Below are positions 8,585 through 17,221 of a stretch of 64,000 bases of DNA, piece after piece. How positions within the stretch are numbered: position 1 is the stretch's first letter; each line of letters opens with the position of its first letter. The notes beneath the pieces are model-generated. The model worked only from the letters and a program-made list of their open reading frames with translations. It was not told the DNA's origin and searched no databases. The translations under genes and the position numbers were made by a program. Source of the stretch: Kitasatospora sp. Root107 (GTDB taxonomy: Bacteria > Actinomycetota > Actinomycetes > Streptomycetales > Streptomycetaceae); contig NZ_LMCT01000003.1 in the NCBI RefSeq assembly GCF_001424875.1, positions 63,411-127,410 of the forward strand, in the 5' to 3' direction.

Positions 8585-10050
8585 GCGAGGGCTCCCCTGG
8601 TCTGTTCGGTCGCGCCGTCCACCGTGGTGGTCGGAGCCGGTTCGGCGGCCGGCCGGCGGGCGCTGTCGCTGATCTTCAACAGGATGGCGATCAGGGCCCA
8701 GTTGGCCACCAGCGAGGAGCCTCCCTGGGCCAGGAACGGCATGGTCATACCGGTCAGCGGGATCAGCCCGGTGACTCCGCCGGCCACCACGAAGACCTGC
8801 AGGGCGAAGGCGGAGGACAGGCCGACCGCGAGCAGCTTGCCGAACGGGTCGCGGGCCGCGATCGCGGTGCGCAGGCCGCGCTGCACGATCAGCCCGTAGA
8901 GCAGGAAGATCGCCATCAGCCCGGTGAGGCCGAGTTCCTCGCCGAACGAGCCGAGGATGAAGTCGCTCTTGGCGGCGAACTGGATCAGCCAGGACCGGCC
9001 CTGGCCCAGCCCGGTGCCGGTGGTGCCGCCGGAGCCGAAGGCCATCAGGGTCTGGCCGATCTGCTCGGTGGAGTTGGCCGGCGGCTTCGGGGCGAACGCG
9101 GCCATCGGGTCCAGCCAGGCGTCGATCCGGGTCTTCACGTGCGGCTCGGAGGTGGCCACCAGGGCCGCGCCGCTGATCGACATCAGCAGGCCGAAGACGA
9201 TCCAGCTGGTCCGCTCGGTGGCGACGTAGAGCATCACCACGAACAGGCCGAAGAACAGGAACGAGGAGCCGAGGTCGGTCTCGAACACCAGGATGAGGAT
9301 CGACAGCAGCCAGACCACGATGATCGGCCCCAGGTCGCGCCCGCGCGGCAGGTACATCCCCATGAAGCGGCGGCTGGCCAGCGCCAGCGCGTCCCGCTTG
9401 ACCATCAGGTAGCCGGAGAAGAACACCGTCAGGATGATCTTGGCGAACTCGCCCGGCTGGATCGAGAAGGAGCCGAACCGGATCCAGATCTTGGCGCCGA
9501 AGTCCTCGGCCCGGCTCGGGAAGAAGGCCGGGGCGGCCAGCAGCACCAGCGCCACCACCATCGAGATGTAGGTGTAGCGCTGCAGGATCCGGTGGTCCTT
9601 GAGCACCAGCACCACGCCGATGAACAGCGCCACCCCGAGCGCCGACCACATCAACTGGTTACTGGCTGCCTCGAAGTTGTTCCTGAGCAGGCTGCCGGCC
9701 TTGTCGAGCCGCCAGATCATCACCAGCCCGAGGCCGTTCAGCAGGGTCGCCAACGGCAGCAGCAGCGGGTCCGCGTACGGCGCGAACCGGCGCAGCACCA
9801 GGTGCGCGACCAGGGCGAGCACGCCCATGCCGAGCCCGTAGGCGAGCATTCCGGAGGGCAGCTTGCCGTCCATCGCCAGGCCCACGTTGGCGTACGCCAG
9901 CATCGGCACCACCACCGCGAAGGCCAGCAGCACCAGCTCGGTGTTGCGGCGGTTGGGGGCGCCCTGGGGCGTGATGGTGGTGTTCTCCCGACGCCTTCGG
10001 CGCGGTTCCTCACCACCGGTCTGACTACTGCTCAGGTCAAAGGTGCTCAA
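8581..10050 (-). CDS. rodA: SEDS peptidoglycan glycosyltransferase RodA/FtsW family
   Basis: The 489-residue polytopic protein has about ten membrane helices after a charged N-terminus (EEPRRRRREN). Typical SEDS stretches include IRFGSFSIQPGEFAKIIL, GFGSGGTTGTGLGQGRS (beside the periplasmic loop) and the FLAQGGSSLVANWALIAILL end. It polymerises lipid II and works with PbpA, encoded immediately downstream with a 4-base overlap. The best start is TTG at 10050 (LSTFDLSS...), a rare initiator, with GGGGAG about 10 bases upstream. Confidence 0.94.
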   Translation of the reverse strand: MSTFDLSSSQTGGEEPRRRRRENTTITPQGAPNRRNTELVLLAFAVVVPMLAYANVGLAMDGKLPSGMLAYGLGMGVLALVAHLVLRRFAPYADPLLLPLATLLNGLGLVMIWRLDKAGSLLRNNFEAASNQLMWSALGVALFIGVVLVLKDHRILQRYTYISMVVALVLLAAPAFFPSRAEDFGAKIWIRFGSFSIQPGEFAKIILTVFFSGYLMVKRDALALASRRFMGMYLPRGRDLGPIIVVWLLSILILVFETDLGSSFLFFGLFVVMLYVATERTSWIVFGLLMSISGAALVATSEPHVKTRIDAWLDPMAAFAPKPPANSTEQIGQTLMAFGSGGTTGTGLGQGRSWLIQFAAKSDFILGSFGEELGLTGLMAIFLLYGLIVQRGLRTAIAARDPFGKLLAVGLSSAFALQVFVVAGGVTGLIPLTGMTMPFLAQGGSSLVANWALIAILLKISDSARRPAAEPAPTTTVDGATEQTRGALA

Positions 10051-10099
10051 CGGAAGGCCGCTCCCCGACGGCGGTGGGACCAGCTGGAGGTCGGTGTCG

Positions 10100-11476
10100 C
10101 TACTGGGTCGGGCAGGAGGAGGCCAGCTTCTGTTCCTGCTCGTTCAGGGTCGGTGCGGTGCCGGGCGGCGTGGCCGCCACCTTCTTGCAGACGGCCACCT
10201 GCTCGCCCAGCTGCTTCACCTGGTCCTCGGCGTCGGTCAGGCTGGTGGCCTGGATGGTCTTGGTCAGCTGGGTCCGCTGGTAGGCGGGCAGGAACTTCAG
10301 CTCGACCTCGCTGTGCTGACGGTAGACCGAGGAGAGGTCGAGGCCGGCCAGGTTCTGGTTGATGCCCCGGTAGACCGAGACCGAGTCGCCGTCCGCGCCG
10401 ACGTAGTACTGGCCCTGGGTCCAGCGCCAGCCGAAGTACCCGGCGCCGCTGAGCAGCCCGAGCAGCACCAGCAGGGCGAGCGAGAGCTTGAGCCAGCGGC
10501 GCTTGCGGCGCGGCTCCTCCTCGTACTCGTCGTAGTCCTGCTGCGCGGGGTAGCCCTCGGCGGGGCCGAAGCCGGGCTGGTAGCCGTCGGCCGGGCCGAA
10601 GGCGCCCTGCGGGGCGGCCGGCCGGCCCAGACCGGCCGCGCGGCCGGCCGGGGTGTTCAGGATCGCCTGGTCGGTGGCGCCCGGCGGGGTGTCGGCCACC
10701 GCGCCCACCACCACCGGGACGTCGGCCAGGCCGCCGCTGAGCAGGTCGGTGGCGCCGACATCGAGCACGTCCGCCACCACGCAGGTGATGTTGTCCGGGC
10801 CGCCGCCGCGCAGTGCCAGCTGGATCAGCTCCTGGACGGTCTGCTCGGGGGAGTAGAAACTCCCGAGCGTCTCCTCCAGGGTCTGGTGGCTGACCGGGCC
10901 TGACAGGCCGTCGGAACAGATCAGGTAGCGGTCGCCGGCCCGGACCTCACGGATCGACAGGTCGGGCTCGACCTGGCCGCGGCCGTCCAGCGCGCGCATC
11001 AGCAGGGAGCGCTGCGGGTGGGTCTCGGCCTCCTCCGGGGTGATCCGGCCCTCGTCCACCAGCCGCTGCACCCAGGTGTGGTCCTGGGTGATCTGGCTGA
11101 GCGAACCGTCCCGCAGCAGGTACGCGCGGGAGTCGCCGATGTGCACCAGGCCCATCCGCTGACCGGTCCACAGCATCGCGGTCAGGGTGCAGCCCATGCC
11201 CTCGAGCTGCGGGTCCTCGTCGACCATCTGACGCAGCCGCTCGTTGGCGCCGTGCACCGCGTCGTTGAGCAGGGTGAGCAGGTCGGCGCCGGGTACGTCC
11301 TCGTCCAGCCGGACGATCGAACCGAGCACCTCGGAGGAGGCGACCTCACCGGCCGCCGCCCCGCCCATGCCGTCGGCCACCGCCAACAGCCGCGGGCCGG
11401 CATAGCCGGAGTCCTCGTTCCCCTCCCGGATCAGCCCCTTGTGGGATCCGGCGGCGAAGCGCAGCACGAGACTCAT
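10100..11476 (-). CDS. pstP: PP2C-family Ser/Thr phosphatase PstP
   Basis: This 458-residue membrane phosphatase has an N-terminal PP2C domain (about 1-235) with the metal-binding motifs NEDSGYAG, VADGMGG, GDSRAYLLRDG, CSDGL and GGPDNIT. A Pro/Gly/Gln-rich linker precedes basic RRKRRWLK, one membrane helix (about 330-352) and an extracellular region. PstP dephosphorylates targets of PknB-type kinases. The ATG at 11476 has GGAGGGCTCGG upstream. It sits between fhaB and rodA in the conserved order. Confidence 0.95.
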   Translation of the reverse strand: MSLVLRFAAGSHKGLIREGNEDSGYAGPRLLAVADGMGGAAAGEVASSEVLGSIVRLDEDVPGADLLTLLNDAVHGANERLRQMVDEDPQLEGMGCTLTAMLWTGQRMGLVHIGDSRAYLLRDGSLSQITQDHTWVQRLVDEGRITPEEAETHPQRSLLMRALDGRGQVEPDLSIREVRAGDRYLICSDGLSGPVSHQTLEETLGSFYSPEQTVQELIQLALRGGGPDNITCVVADVLDVGATDLLSGGLADVPVVVGAVADTPPGATDQAILNTPAGRAAGLGRPAAPQGAFGPADGYQPGFGPAEGYPAQQDYDEYEEEPRRKRRWLKLSLALLVLLGLLSGAGYFGWRWTQGQYYVGADGDSVSVYRGINQNLAGLDLSSVYRQHSEVELKFLPAYQRTQLTKTIQATSLTDAEDQVKQLGEQVAVCKKVAATPPGTAPTLNEQEQKLASSCPTQ

Positions 11477-11526
11477 GCGGTCCGAGCCCTCCTTCGGGTG
11501 GACGGTGTGCTGTCCCTCATGCGCCG

Positions 11527-12051
11527 CTACTTCCGCAGTTCGATGACGGTCCTGCCGATTCGGATCGGCATGCCAGGCTGGAGCGGCGTCGGCGTGGTGA
11601 GCCGCTGCCGGTCCAGATAGGTGCCGTTGGTGGAGCCTAGATCCTCGACCGTCCACTGCCCAGTCTGATCCGGGTAGATCCTGGCATGACGGGAGGACGC
11701 GTAGTCGTCGTCGAGCACGATCGTGGAGTCATGGGCCCGGCCCAGCGTGATGGTCTGGCCCTGCAGAGCCACCGTGGTGCCCGCCAACGAGCCCTGGACG
11801 ACCACGAGTTGGGTCGGCCCGCCACGGCGGCGACCGCCCTGGGTGGGCGGCCCGGAAGCCTGCTGAGGCGGCCTGGCCGGCCCACCGGGGCCTGCTCCGG
11901 CAGCCGCCGGGGCGGCCGCGCGGCGGGCGGTGCGCTGGTTCACCTTGGTGCCGAACAGGTCACTGCGGATCACCTGCACGGCCACGATGACGAAAAGCCA
12001 CAAGACGGCCAGGAACCCCAGCCGCATGACCGTCAAGGTCAGTTCTGACAT
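11527..12051 (-). CDS. fhaB: FHA-domain protein FhaB (FipA-like)
   Basis: The 174-residue protein has an N-terminal membrane helix (about 6-28, LTVMRLGFLAVLWLFVIVAVQV), an Ala/Pro/Gly linker and a C-terminal FHA domain (about 85-170) with the phosphothreonine-binding signature GRAHDSTIVLDDDYASSRHA and DLGSTNGTYLD. It reads phosphorylation by PknB-type kinases and links them to division proteins. The ATG at 12051 follows fhaA by 11 bases. The ribosome site is weak (GAGCGGGCGG), suggesting coupling to fhaA. Confidence 0.94.
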   Translation of the reverse strand: MSELTLTVMRLGFLAVLWLFVIVAVQVIRSDLFGTKVNQRTARRAAAPAAAGAGPGGPARPPQQASGPPTQGGRRRGGPTQLVVVQGSLAGTTVALQGQTITLGRAHDSTIVLDDDYASSRHARIYPDQTGQWTVEDLGSTNGTYLDRQRLTTPTPLQPGMPIRIGRTVIELRK

Positions 12052-12062
12052 AACCGCCCGCT

Positions 12063-12941
12063 CTACCCTTCGACCTGTCGGTAGACGATGGTGGTGCTGC
12101 CCAGGACGATCCGTGAGCCGTCGCGGAGCGTAGCGCGCTGGGTGTGCTGTCCGTCCACCACGATGCCGTTGGTCGAGCCGAGGTCCAGCACCATCGCGGG
12201 CGTTCCCGGGCGGATCTCGGCGTGCTTGCGGGAGACCCCGGGGTCGTCGATCCGCACGTCGGCCTCGGTGGAGCGGCCGAGCACGCAGGCGTTCCCGGTG
12301 ATCTGGTGCCGCTGCCCGTTGACCTCGATCCAGCGCCGGGTGGCGGCGCCGGTGTGGCCCGCCCCGGGGAACGGGCGGACATTGCCGCCCGGCTGAGGGG
12401 GCGTCGGAGGCATCGAGGGGGGTGCGGCGGGCGGCGGCGGCGCGCCGTACGGAGCCGCGCCCTGCTGCTGCCACGGTGCGCCGGGGGCCGGCGGCGTCGG
12501 CGGACGCCCGTACCCGGGCGGAGCGCCGGGGCCGGCGGCGGGCGGAGCCGGCGCCGCGGGCGGCTGCTCGGCGGCCAGCGTGCGGCTGCGCACCCGGTAG
12601 AGCCCGGTGTCCAGGTCGTCGGCCTTCTCCAGGCTGACCTGGAGCGGTCCCATGAAGCTGTACCGCTGTGCCTCGGCGTACTCGCGCACCATCCCGGCCA
12701 GCTCGGTGCCGAGCTGGCCCGAGTAGGGGCTGAGCCGCTCGTGGTCGTGCGGGCTGAGCTCGACGATGAAGTCGTTCGGCACCACGGTGCGGTCGCGGTT
12801 CCAGATGGTGGCGTTGTTGTCGCACTCGCGCTGGAGCGCACCCGCGATCTCCACGGGTTGGACCTCGGACTTGAACACCTTGGCGAAGGTGCCGTTCACG
12901 AGGCCTTCGAGTCGCTGCTCGAACTTCTTCAGTACTCCCAC
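12063..12941 (-). CDS. fhaA: DUF3662 and FHA domain protein FhaA
   Basis: The 292-residue protein has an N-terminal DUF3662 domain (about 1-118, MGVLKKFEQRLEGLVNGTFAKVFKSEV start), a Pro/Gly/Ala linker (about 122-200) and a C-terminal FHA domain (about 215-290; GRSTEADVRIDDPGVSRKHAE, DLGSTNG). In mycobacteria FhaA binds phosphorylated MviN and restrains wall synthesis. It is the first gene of this reverse-strand operon. The start is GTG at 12941, with AAGGGGG upstream. Confidence 0.94.
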   Translation of the reverse strand: MGVLKKFEQRLEGLVNGTFAKVFKSEVQPVEIAGALQRECDNNATIWNRDRTVVPNDFIVELSPHDHERLSPYSGQLGTELAGMVREYAEAQRYSFMGPLQVSLEKADDLDTGLYRVRSRTLAAEQPPAAPAPPAAGPGAPPGYGRPPTPPAPGAPWQQQGAAPYGAPPPPAAPPSMPPTPPQPGGNVRPFPGAGHTGAATRRWIEVNGQRHQITGNACVLGRSTEADVRIDDPGVSRKHAEIRPGTPAMVLDLGSTNGIVVDGQHTQRATLRDGSRIVLGSTTIVYRQVEG

Positions 12942-13314
12942 TGGGGCACCCCCTTCCTAGGGCGTTCGATCCGGCCGCTGTTCGGGTCCGCCAGCGGTAC
13001 TTCCGTGCTGATCGTATCCACGCCGGGGCCATCCGTACGGTTCCCCGGGTACGGCGGGCCGCAAGCCAGGGCTACCCGGGGCGCCCCGGGCTCACCCCTC
13101 GCTCACCCGTTCGCCTGCACCCGACCGGCCGCTGGCTGGGGTGCTCCGCCGACTGCCGTGCTCCGGTTGCGGACTGCCGCGGGAAGGGATTCGTAGCTCA
13201 CCCGCAGGTCGTGCTAATGTTTTCCACGTCGGAAGGGGCAGCCGCAAGGCAGCCGGACGGAAGGCCAGCGAGACTCAGGTCGAGCCAGTCGGAAGAACTT
13301 ACGGCGACACCCAT
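12942..13314. other. Gene-free stretch: divergent promoters for fhaA operon and tRNA-Leu
   Basis: No coding sequence is supported here. It should hold the fhaA-operon promoter (reverse) and the tRNA promoter (forward). The best forward candidate is the AT-rich TAATGT at 13215-13220, about 95 bases before the mature tRNA; no convincing -35 element at ideal spacing is visible. Confidence 0.4.
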
Positions 13315-13401
13315 GCGCGGGTGGCGGAATAGGCAGACGCGCTGGATTCAGGTTCCAGTGCCCGAAAGGGCGTGGGGGTTCAACTCCCCCCTCGCGCACC
13401 A
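13315..13401 (+). tRNA. tRNA-Leu (anticodon CAG)
   Basis: The 87-base tRNA includes an encoded CCA. The acceptor stem GCGCGGG pairs with CUCGCGC (one G-U), the anticodon arm is CUGGA-UUCAGGU-UCCAG (anticodon CAG, reading CUG), there is a long class II variable arm (UGCCCGAAAGGGCG), and the T arm GGGGGUUCAACUCCCCC. CUG is the dominant leucine codon in this genome, so this should be the major leucine tRNA. Confidence 0.97.
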
Positions 13402-13403
13402 GC

Positions 13404-13440
13404 AAAGGGTGCCTCTCGAAAGAGAGGCACCCTTTCTTGT
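13404..13440 (+). terminator. Strong hairpin terminator after tRNA-Leu
   Basis: A 14-bp perfect stem (AAAGGGTGCCTCTC / GAGAGGCACCCTTT) with a GAAA loop, followed by TTCTTG, starts 3 bases after the tRNA. It is a classical intrinsic terminator. Confidence 0.92.
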
Positions 13441-13577
13441 TTGGTCCCGGCCGCGGCTCGGCTGCGGCCCGGCCGCCGGGAGTTCACCGGCCGGCCATGA
13501 GTTTTCGGCGTGAAACCCCTCAGGGTTCTCCCAGATCGCGGTGGCATCCTGCTGACTCCCGCTCTCTGGAGTTGCCC

Positions 13578-15170
13578 ATGCCCGCTGCTGTCCTGGCCGG
13601 CCGTGCTGCGCGGCGCCTGGTGCGCCGACTGTGCCGCCTGCCCGTCCGGGTCGTCGCAGGGCCGGAGCCGGAGCAGGCGCCCGATCCGGTCCGGACGACG
13701 GAGATGCGGCTGCTCGGCCTGCACCCCGGGCTGGTCCGGCACGGTGACCGGTTGGCCGGGATCCGGGACGATCTGCTCTCCTGGCAGGCCCGCGACGCAG
13801 GGCTGGCCGAGGTGGCCGAGGTGCTCGACGGGGCGGGGATCAGGTACGCCCTGGTGCCCGACCCGGGCTACCGGCACCGGCTGGCGATCCGGCCGGGCGA
13901 CCGCAGGGCCGTCCTGGACGCCTTCGCCGAAGCCTGCGCCGATCAGCCGGTGTACTTCGAACTGCTCGGCCATGGCAAGGAGTTGGGGCTGACACTGGCT
14001 GACGGTCTGTTGGCGGCGGTGGCGGCCACCGAGGCGGTCAGGGCCGATCCGGAGCCAGGGCAGCAGGAGGAGCCGGGGGAGTCGGGGGAGCCGGAGATCG
14101 AACGGGTCAAGGGTCTGCGGGTGTTCCGCCCCACCGTGACCACCGGCCGGACCCTCTACTACGGCGCCGACCACGGCTGCGACCTGGAGTTCTGGGACGC
14201 GGACGCCGAGGGCTCCGGCGCGGTCGCCGCGATCGCCGAGACGCCGTACGGCTGGTGGCTGCCGTCGATGGAGACCTCGGGACCGGTGCGGATCGCGGGC
14301 CGCGACATCCCGGTGCTGGGGTTGCTGGCCGGTACCTTCCCGAAGGACATCGACTTCCCGGTCGACGCCGTGATCACCTGGGTGGACGACAGCGGCCCGG
14401 GATGGTGCCGCCGCCGGGCCGCGGCGCTGGCCACGGCCGGCCCGGAACTGCGGCTGGACGCCGCCGATCACCGGTACCGCAACCGCGACGAACTCCGGTA
14501 CTGCCTACGGTCGATCGCCGCCTACGCACCCTGGGTGCGGCGGATCTTCCTGGTCACCGACGACCAGGTGCCGCCCTGGCTCGACACCGCCCACCCCGGG
14601 CTCACCGTGGTGCCGCACCGGGAGCTGTTCGCCGACCCGGCGGTGCTGCCGGTCTTCAACTCGCACGCCATCGAGACGCAGCTGCACCGGATACCGGGCC
14701 TGGCCGAGCACTTCCTCTACTTCAACGACGATCTCTTCCTCGGCCGCCCGGTCCAGCCGCACTCCTTCTTCCTGGGCAGCGGCCTGCCCCGGATCGTCCG
14801 GAACAGCAGGACAGTGCCGCCCGGTGAGCGCACCGAGGGCGACAGCGTCTACACGGCGGCGCAGAAGAACGCCCGGGCCGCGGTGTTCCGGAGTGCCGCC
14901 GACCTGCCCCCGGTCACCCTGGCGCTGTACGCCGCGCACGCCACCGGGCAGGCGGTGGACGCCCGGCTGGAGCACTTCTACGCGGTGACCGACCGGGCCG
15001 AGCAGCTGGGGCGGTTGGCGGACCTGCTGGCGTCCCGCTGGGCGGACACCTTCTGCCTGGCGGACGGGGACGGGCCGGAGCTCCCGGCGGAGGAGCAGAG
15101 CCGGGTGCTGGCCGAGTTCCTGCGCGACTACTACCCGGTGGCCTCGCCGTACGAGCTGTCGCCGCCGTGA
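13578..15170 (+). CDS. Stealth family sugar-phosphate transferase
   Basis: A 530-residue protein with the conserved Stealth regions: a CR1-like VDAVITWVDDSGPGW, the RYRNRDELRYCLRSI and WVRRIFLVTDDQVPPWL stretch (CR2), FNSHAIETQLHRIPGLAEHFLYFNDDLFLG, and a C-terminal Asp/Tyr-rich end. Stealth proteins transfer hexose-1-phosphates in capsule or exopolysaccharide assembly and resemble GlcNAc-1-phosphotransferase. About 240 N-terminal residues precede the core. The ATG at 13578 has GGAG 6 bases upstream; an in-frame ATG at 13497 lacks one. It stands alone next to tRNA-Leu without other capsule genes. Confidence 0.85.
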   Translation: MPAAVLAGRAARRLVRRLCRLPVRVVAGPEPEQAPDPVRTTEMRLLGLHPGLVRHGDRLAGIRDDLLSWQARDAGLAEVAEVLDGAGIRYALVPDPGYRHRLAIRPGDRRAVLDAFAEACADQPVYFELLGHGKELGLTLADGLLAAVAATEAVRADPEPGQQEEPGESGEPEIERVKGLRVFRPTVTTGRTLYYGADHGCDLEFWDADAEGSGAVAAIAETPYGWWLPSMETSGPVRIAGRDIPVLGLLAGTFPKDIDFPVDAVITWVDDSGPGWCRRRAAALATAGPELRLDAADHRYRNRDELRYCLRSIAAYAPWVRRIFLVTDDQVPPWLDTAHPGLTVVPHRELFADPAVLPVFNSHAIETQLHRIPGLAEHFLYFNDDLFLGRPVQPHSFFLGSGLPRIVRNSRTVPPGERTEGDSVYTAAQKNARAAVFRSAADLPPVTLALYAAHATGQAVDARLEHFYAVTDRAEQLGRLADLLASRWADTFCLADGDGPELPAEEQSRVLAEFLRDYYPVASPYELSPP

Positions 15171-15191
15171 TCCGCGGCTGACCCCTACGCG

Positions 15192-16322
15192 CTACTCCCC
15201 CGAGGCCGGCAGCTCGGCCCGGACCACGAAGCCGCCCTCCGGGGTGGGCGCCGCGACCAGGCTGCCGCCGAGCAGAACGGCCCGCTCGCGCAGCCCGACC
15301 AGGCCGTGGCCGCCGCCGGGCAGGGCCGCCGCGGTGTCCGGCGGCCGGGTCGGTGGGCCGTTCCTGACCTCGACCAGCAGCCGGGTGCCCCGGGTGGTGA
15401 GCCGGACCTCCACGGCTGCGCCCGGCGCGTGCTTGCTGATGTTGGTGAGCGCCTCCTGGACGGTCCGGAAGGCGGCCCGCTCGACCGCCTCCGGCCAGGG
15501 CCGGTCCCCGGTCGCCAGGCTGCTGGTGACGGTCAGTCCGCTGTTGTCGATCAGCCGGGGCAGGTCGGCCAGCCGGGGCTGCGGGGCGAGCGGATCGGTG
15601 CCCCGTACGCCGGCCGCGCGCAGCACCCCGACCATCTGCCGCAGCTCCTCCAGGGTGCGCACCGACAGCTCCCTGATGGTCCGTGCGGTGGCCTGCGCGG
15701 CCGGGTCGGCGGTGCTCACCTGGAGCGCCCCGGCCTGAATGCTGATCAGACTGACCTGGTGCGAGACCACGTCGTGCATCTCCCGGGCCAGCCGGGCCCG
15801 CTCGGTGCTCAGCACCCGGTCGGCGAGCAGCCGGTTCTCCCGCTGCCGGCCCTCGGTCAGTTCGTCCAGCCGGGCGGCCAGTTCGGTCCTGGTCCGGGCC
15901 AGCAGGCCGATCGCGGCCGGCGCGGCGCCCAGCATCACGCACTGGATGGCGTACAGCGCGTTGTCCCGGTCGAGCGCCAGCGGGTGGTCCTCCAGCGGCC
16001 AGTGGAAGAACTCGACCAGCGCGAAGACGCTGGCGCTGAGCGTGGTGATCCGCAGCCCGGGCCGGTACGCGGCGACCGAGTAGACCGCGGTGACCGGGGC
16101 GATCCAGATGTAGTTCACGAAGGTGCCGGGCAGCACCAGCAGCAGGGTGAGCAGCGGGCAGCGGCGGCGCAGCAGCAGCGCCACGGTGGCAAGCCCGGAG
16201 AGCGCCAGCTCCCACCAGGAGGAGTCCTTGGCGACCAGCGCGGCGTCCATCGCGGACAGCAGCACCGGCAGCAGCAGCATCAGCCAGGGCGCGGTCAGCC
16301 GGGCCCTGGTGGCTGATCTCAT
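15192..16322 (-). CDS. Two-component sensor histidine kinase, DesK/NarL type
   Basis: The 376-residue kinase has four to five membrane helices (about 11-145), then a HisKA_3 dimerisation domain with phospho-acceptor His183 (RLAREMHDVVSHQVSL) and a HATPase_c domain whose G-boxes include GGGHGLVGLRERAVLLGG. No extracellular sensor domain is visible, so the signal is probably perceived in or at the membrane. Its ATG overlaps the response regulator stop by 4 bases (ATGA), making a coupled pair. Confidence 0.92.
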   Translation of the reverse strand: MRSATRARLTAPWLMLLLPVLLSAMDAALVAKDSSWWELALSGLATVALLLRRRCPLLTLLLVLPGTFVNYIWIAPVTAVYSVAAYRPGLRITTLSASVFALVEFFHWPLEDHPLALDRDNALYAIQCVMLGAAPAAIGLLARTRTELAARLDELTEGRQRENRLLADRVLSTERARLAREMHDVVSHQVSLISIQAGALQVSTADPAAQATARTIRELSVRTLEELRQMVGVLRAAGVRGTDPLAPQPRLADLPRLIDNSGLTVTSSLATGDRPWPEAVERAAFRTVQEALTNISKHAPGAAVEVRLTTRGTRLLVEVRNGPPTRPPDTAAALPGGGHGLVGLRERAVLLGGSLVAAPTPEGGFVVRAELPASGE

Positions 16323-16990
16323 GCGCCCGGCTCGGGCGGGGTACGGACCAGCCCGGCGCGGTTGGCCAGCACGGCGGCCTGCACTCGGTTGGCGGCGCCG
16401 AGCTTCCCGAGGATGGCGCTGATGTGGTCCTTGACGGTGCCGGTGCCGAGGAACAGCCGGTCGGCGATCTCGGCGTTCGACAGTCCCTCGCCGAGCAGCG
16501 CCAGGACGTCCAGCTCACGTCCCGTCAGGACGCGGGTCAGCGCCGCCGCCTCGGCGTCCGGGCCGCCGCCGTCGACGTAGCCGCTTATCACCGTGCGGGT
16601 CACGGTCGGCGAGAGCACGCTGCCACCGGCCGCGAGTACCCGGACGGCGTGCACCAGTTGCTCGGGGGCGGTGTCCTTGAGCATGAAGCCGGCCGCCCCG
16701 GCGCGCAGCGCGGTGCCGATGTACTCGTCGGTGTCGAAGGTGGTCAGCATGGCCACCGCCGGGGGGTGCGGCAGGGCGCGCAGCCGGCGCAGCACCGAGA
16801 TGCCGTCCAGGTCGGGCATCCGGATGTCGAGCAGCACCACGTGCGGGCGAAGCTGGGTGACCTTCTCCTCCGCCAGTGCACCCGAACAGTCGCCCACCAC
16901 CTCCAGATCGGGGGCCGATCCGACGATCAGGCCCAGGCCGGAGCGGACCAGGATCTCGTCGTCCACGATCAGGACGCGGATCGCCGTCAT
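16319..16990 (-). CDS. LuxR/NarL-family response regulator
   Basis: A 223-residue response regulator with a receiver domain (acidic pair Asp10-Asp11, phospho-acceptor Asp55 in VVLLDIRMPD, Lys in MLKDTAPEQL) and a C-terminal LuxR helix-turn-helix (about 155-215, LTGRELDVLALLGEGLSNAEIADRL). The start is ATG 16990 with GAGGGAGAG upstream. It is partnered with the overlapping kinase gene. The nearest divergent gene encodes the DUF2156 membrane protein, a possible target by position only. Confidence 0.93.
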   Translation of the reverse strand: MTAIRVLIVDDEILVRSGLGLIVGSAPDLEVVGDCSGALAEEKVTQLRPHVVLLDIRMPDLDGISVLRRLRALPHPPAVAMLTTFDTDEYIGTALRAGAAGFMLKDTAPEQLVHAVRVLAAGGSVLSPTVTRTVISGYVDGGGPDAEAAALTRVLTGRELDVLALLGEGLSNAEIADRLFLGTGTVKDHISAILGKLGAANRVQAAVLANRAGLVRTPPEPGA

Positions 16991-17221
16991 GGTCTCTCCC
17001 TCGGGGTGGTGGGGGTGGTGGTGCTCCGAGCCTAGGGGCAGGTCGGAACCGGTGTGACGGCGGCCGGTGGGAGATCACCCCCGCCGTTCGGCGGGGTACG
17101 GAATCCGCTACCGGGTTCACGTAATTCTCATCTGCCGTGAGCAACCATGGAATGCGGTGTAACCGCCCGTAGGTGATCTCGTGCGGATGCGCCCTCACAA
17201 CTGATCGTTTGGAATTGAGCT

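Noticed and set aside
13190..13220. Promoter pair for tRNA-Leu (TTCGTA and TAATGT)
   Set aside because: The hexamers are 19 bases apart and the first matches the -35 consensus poorly, so only the -10-like element is mentioned.
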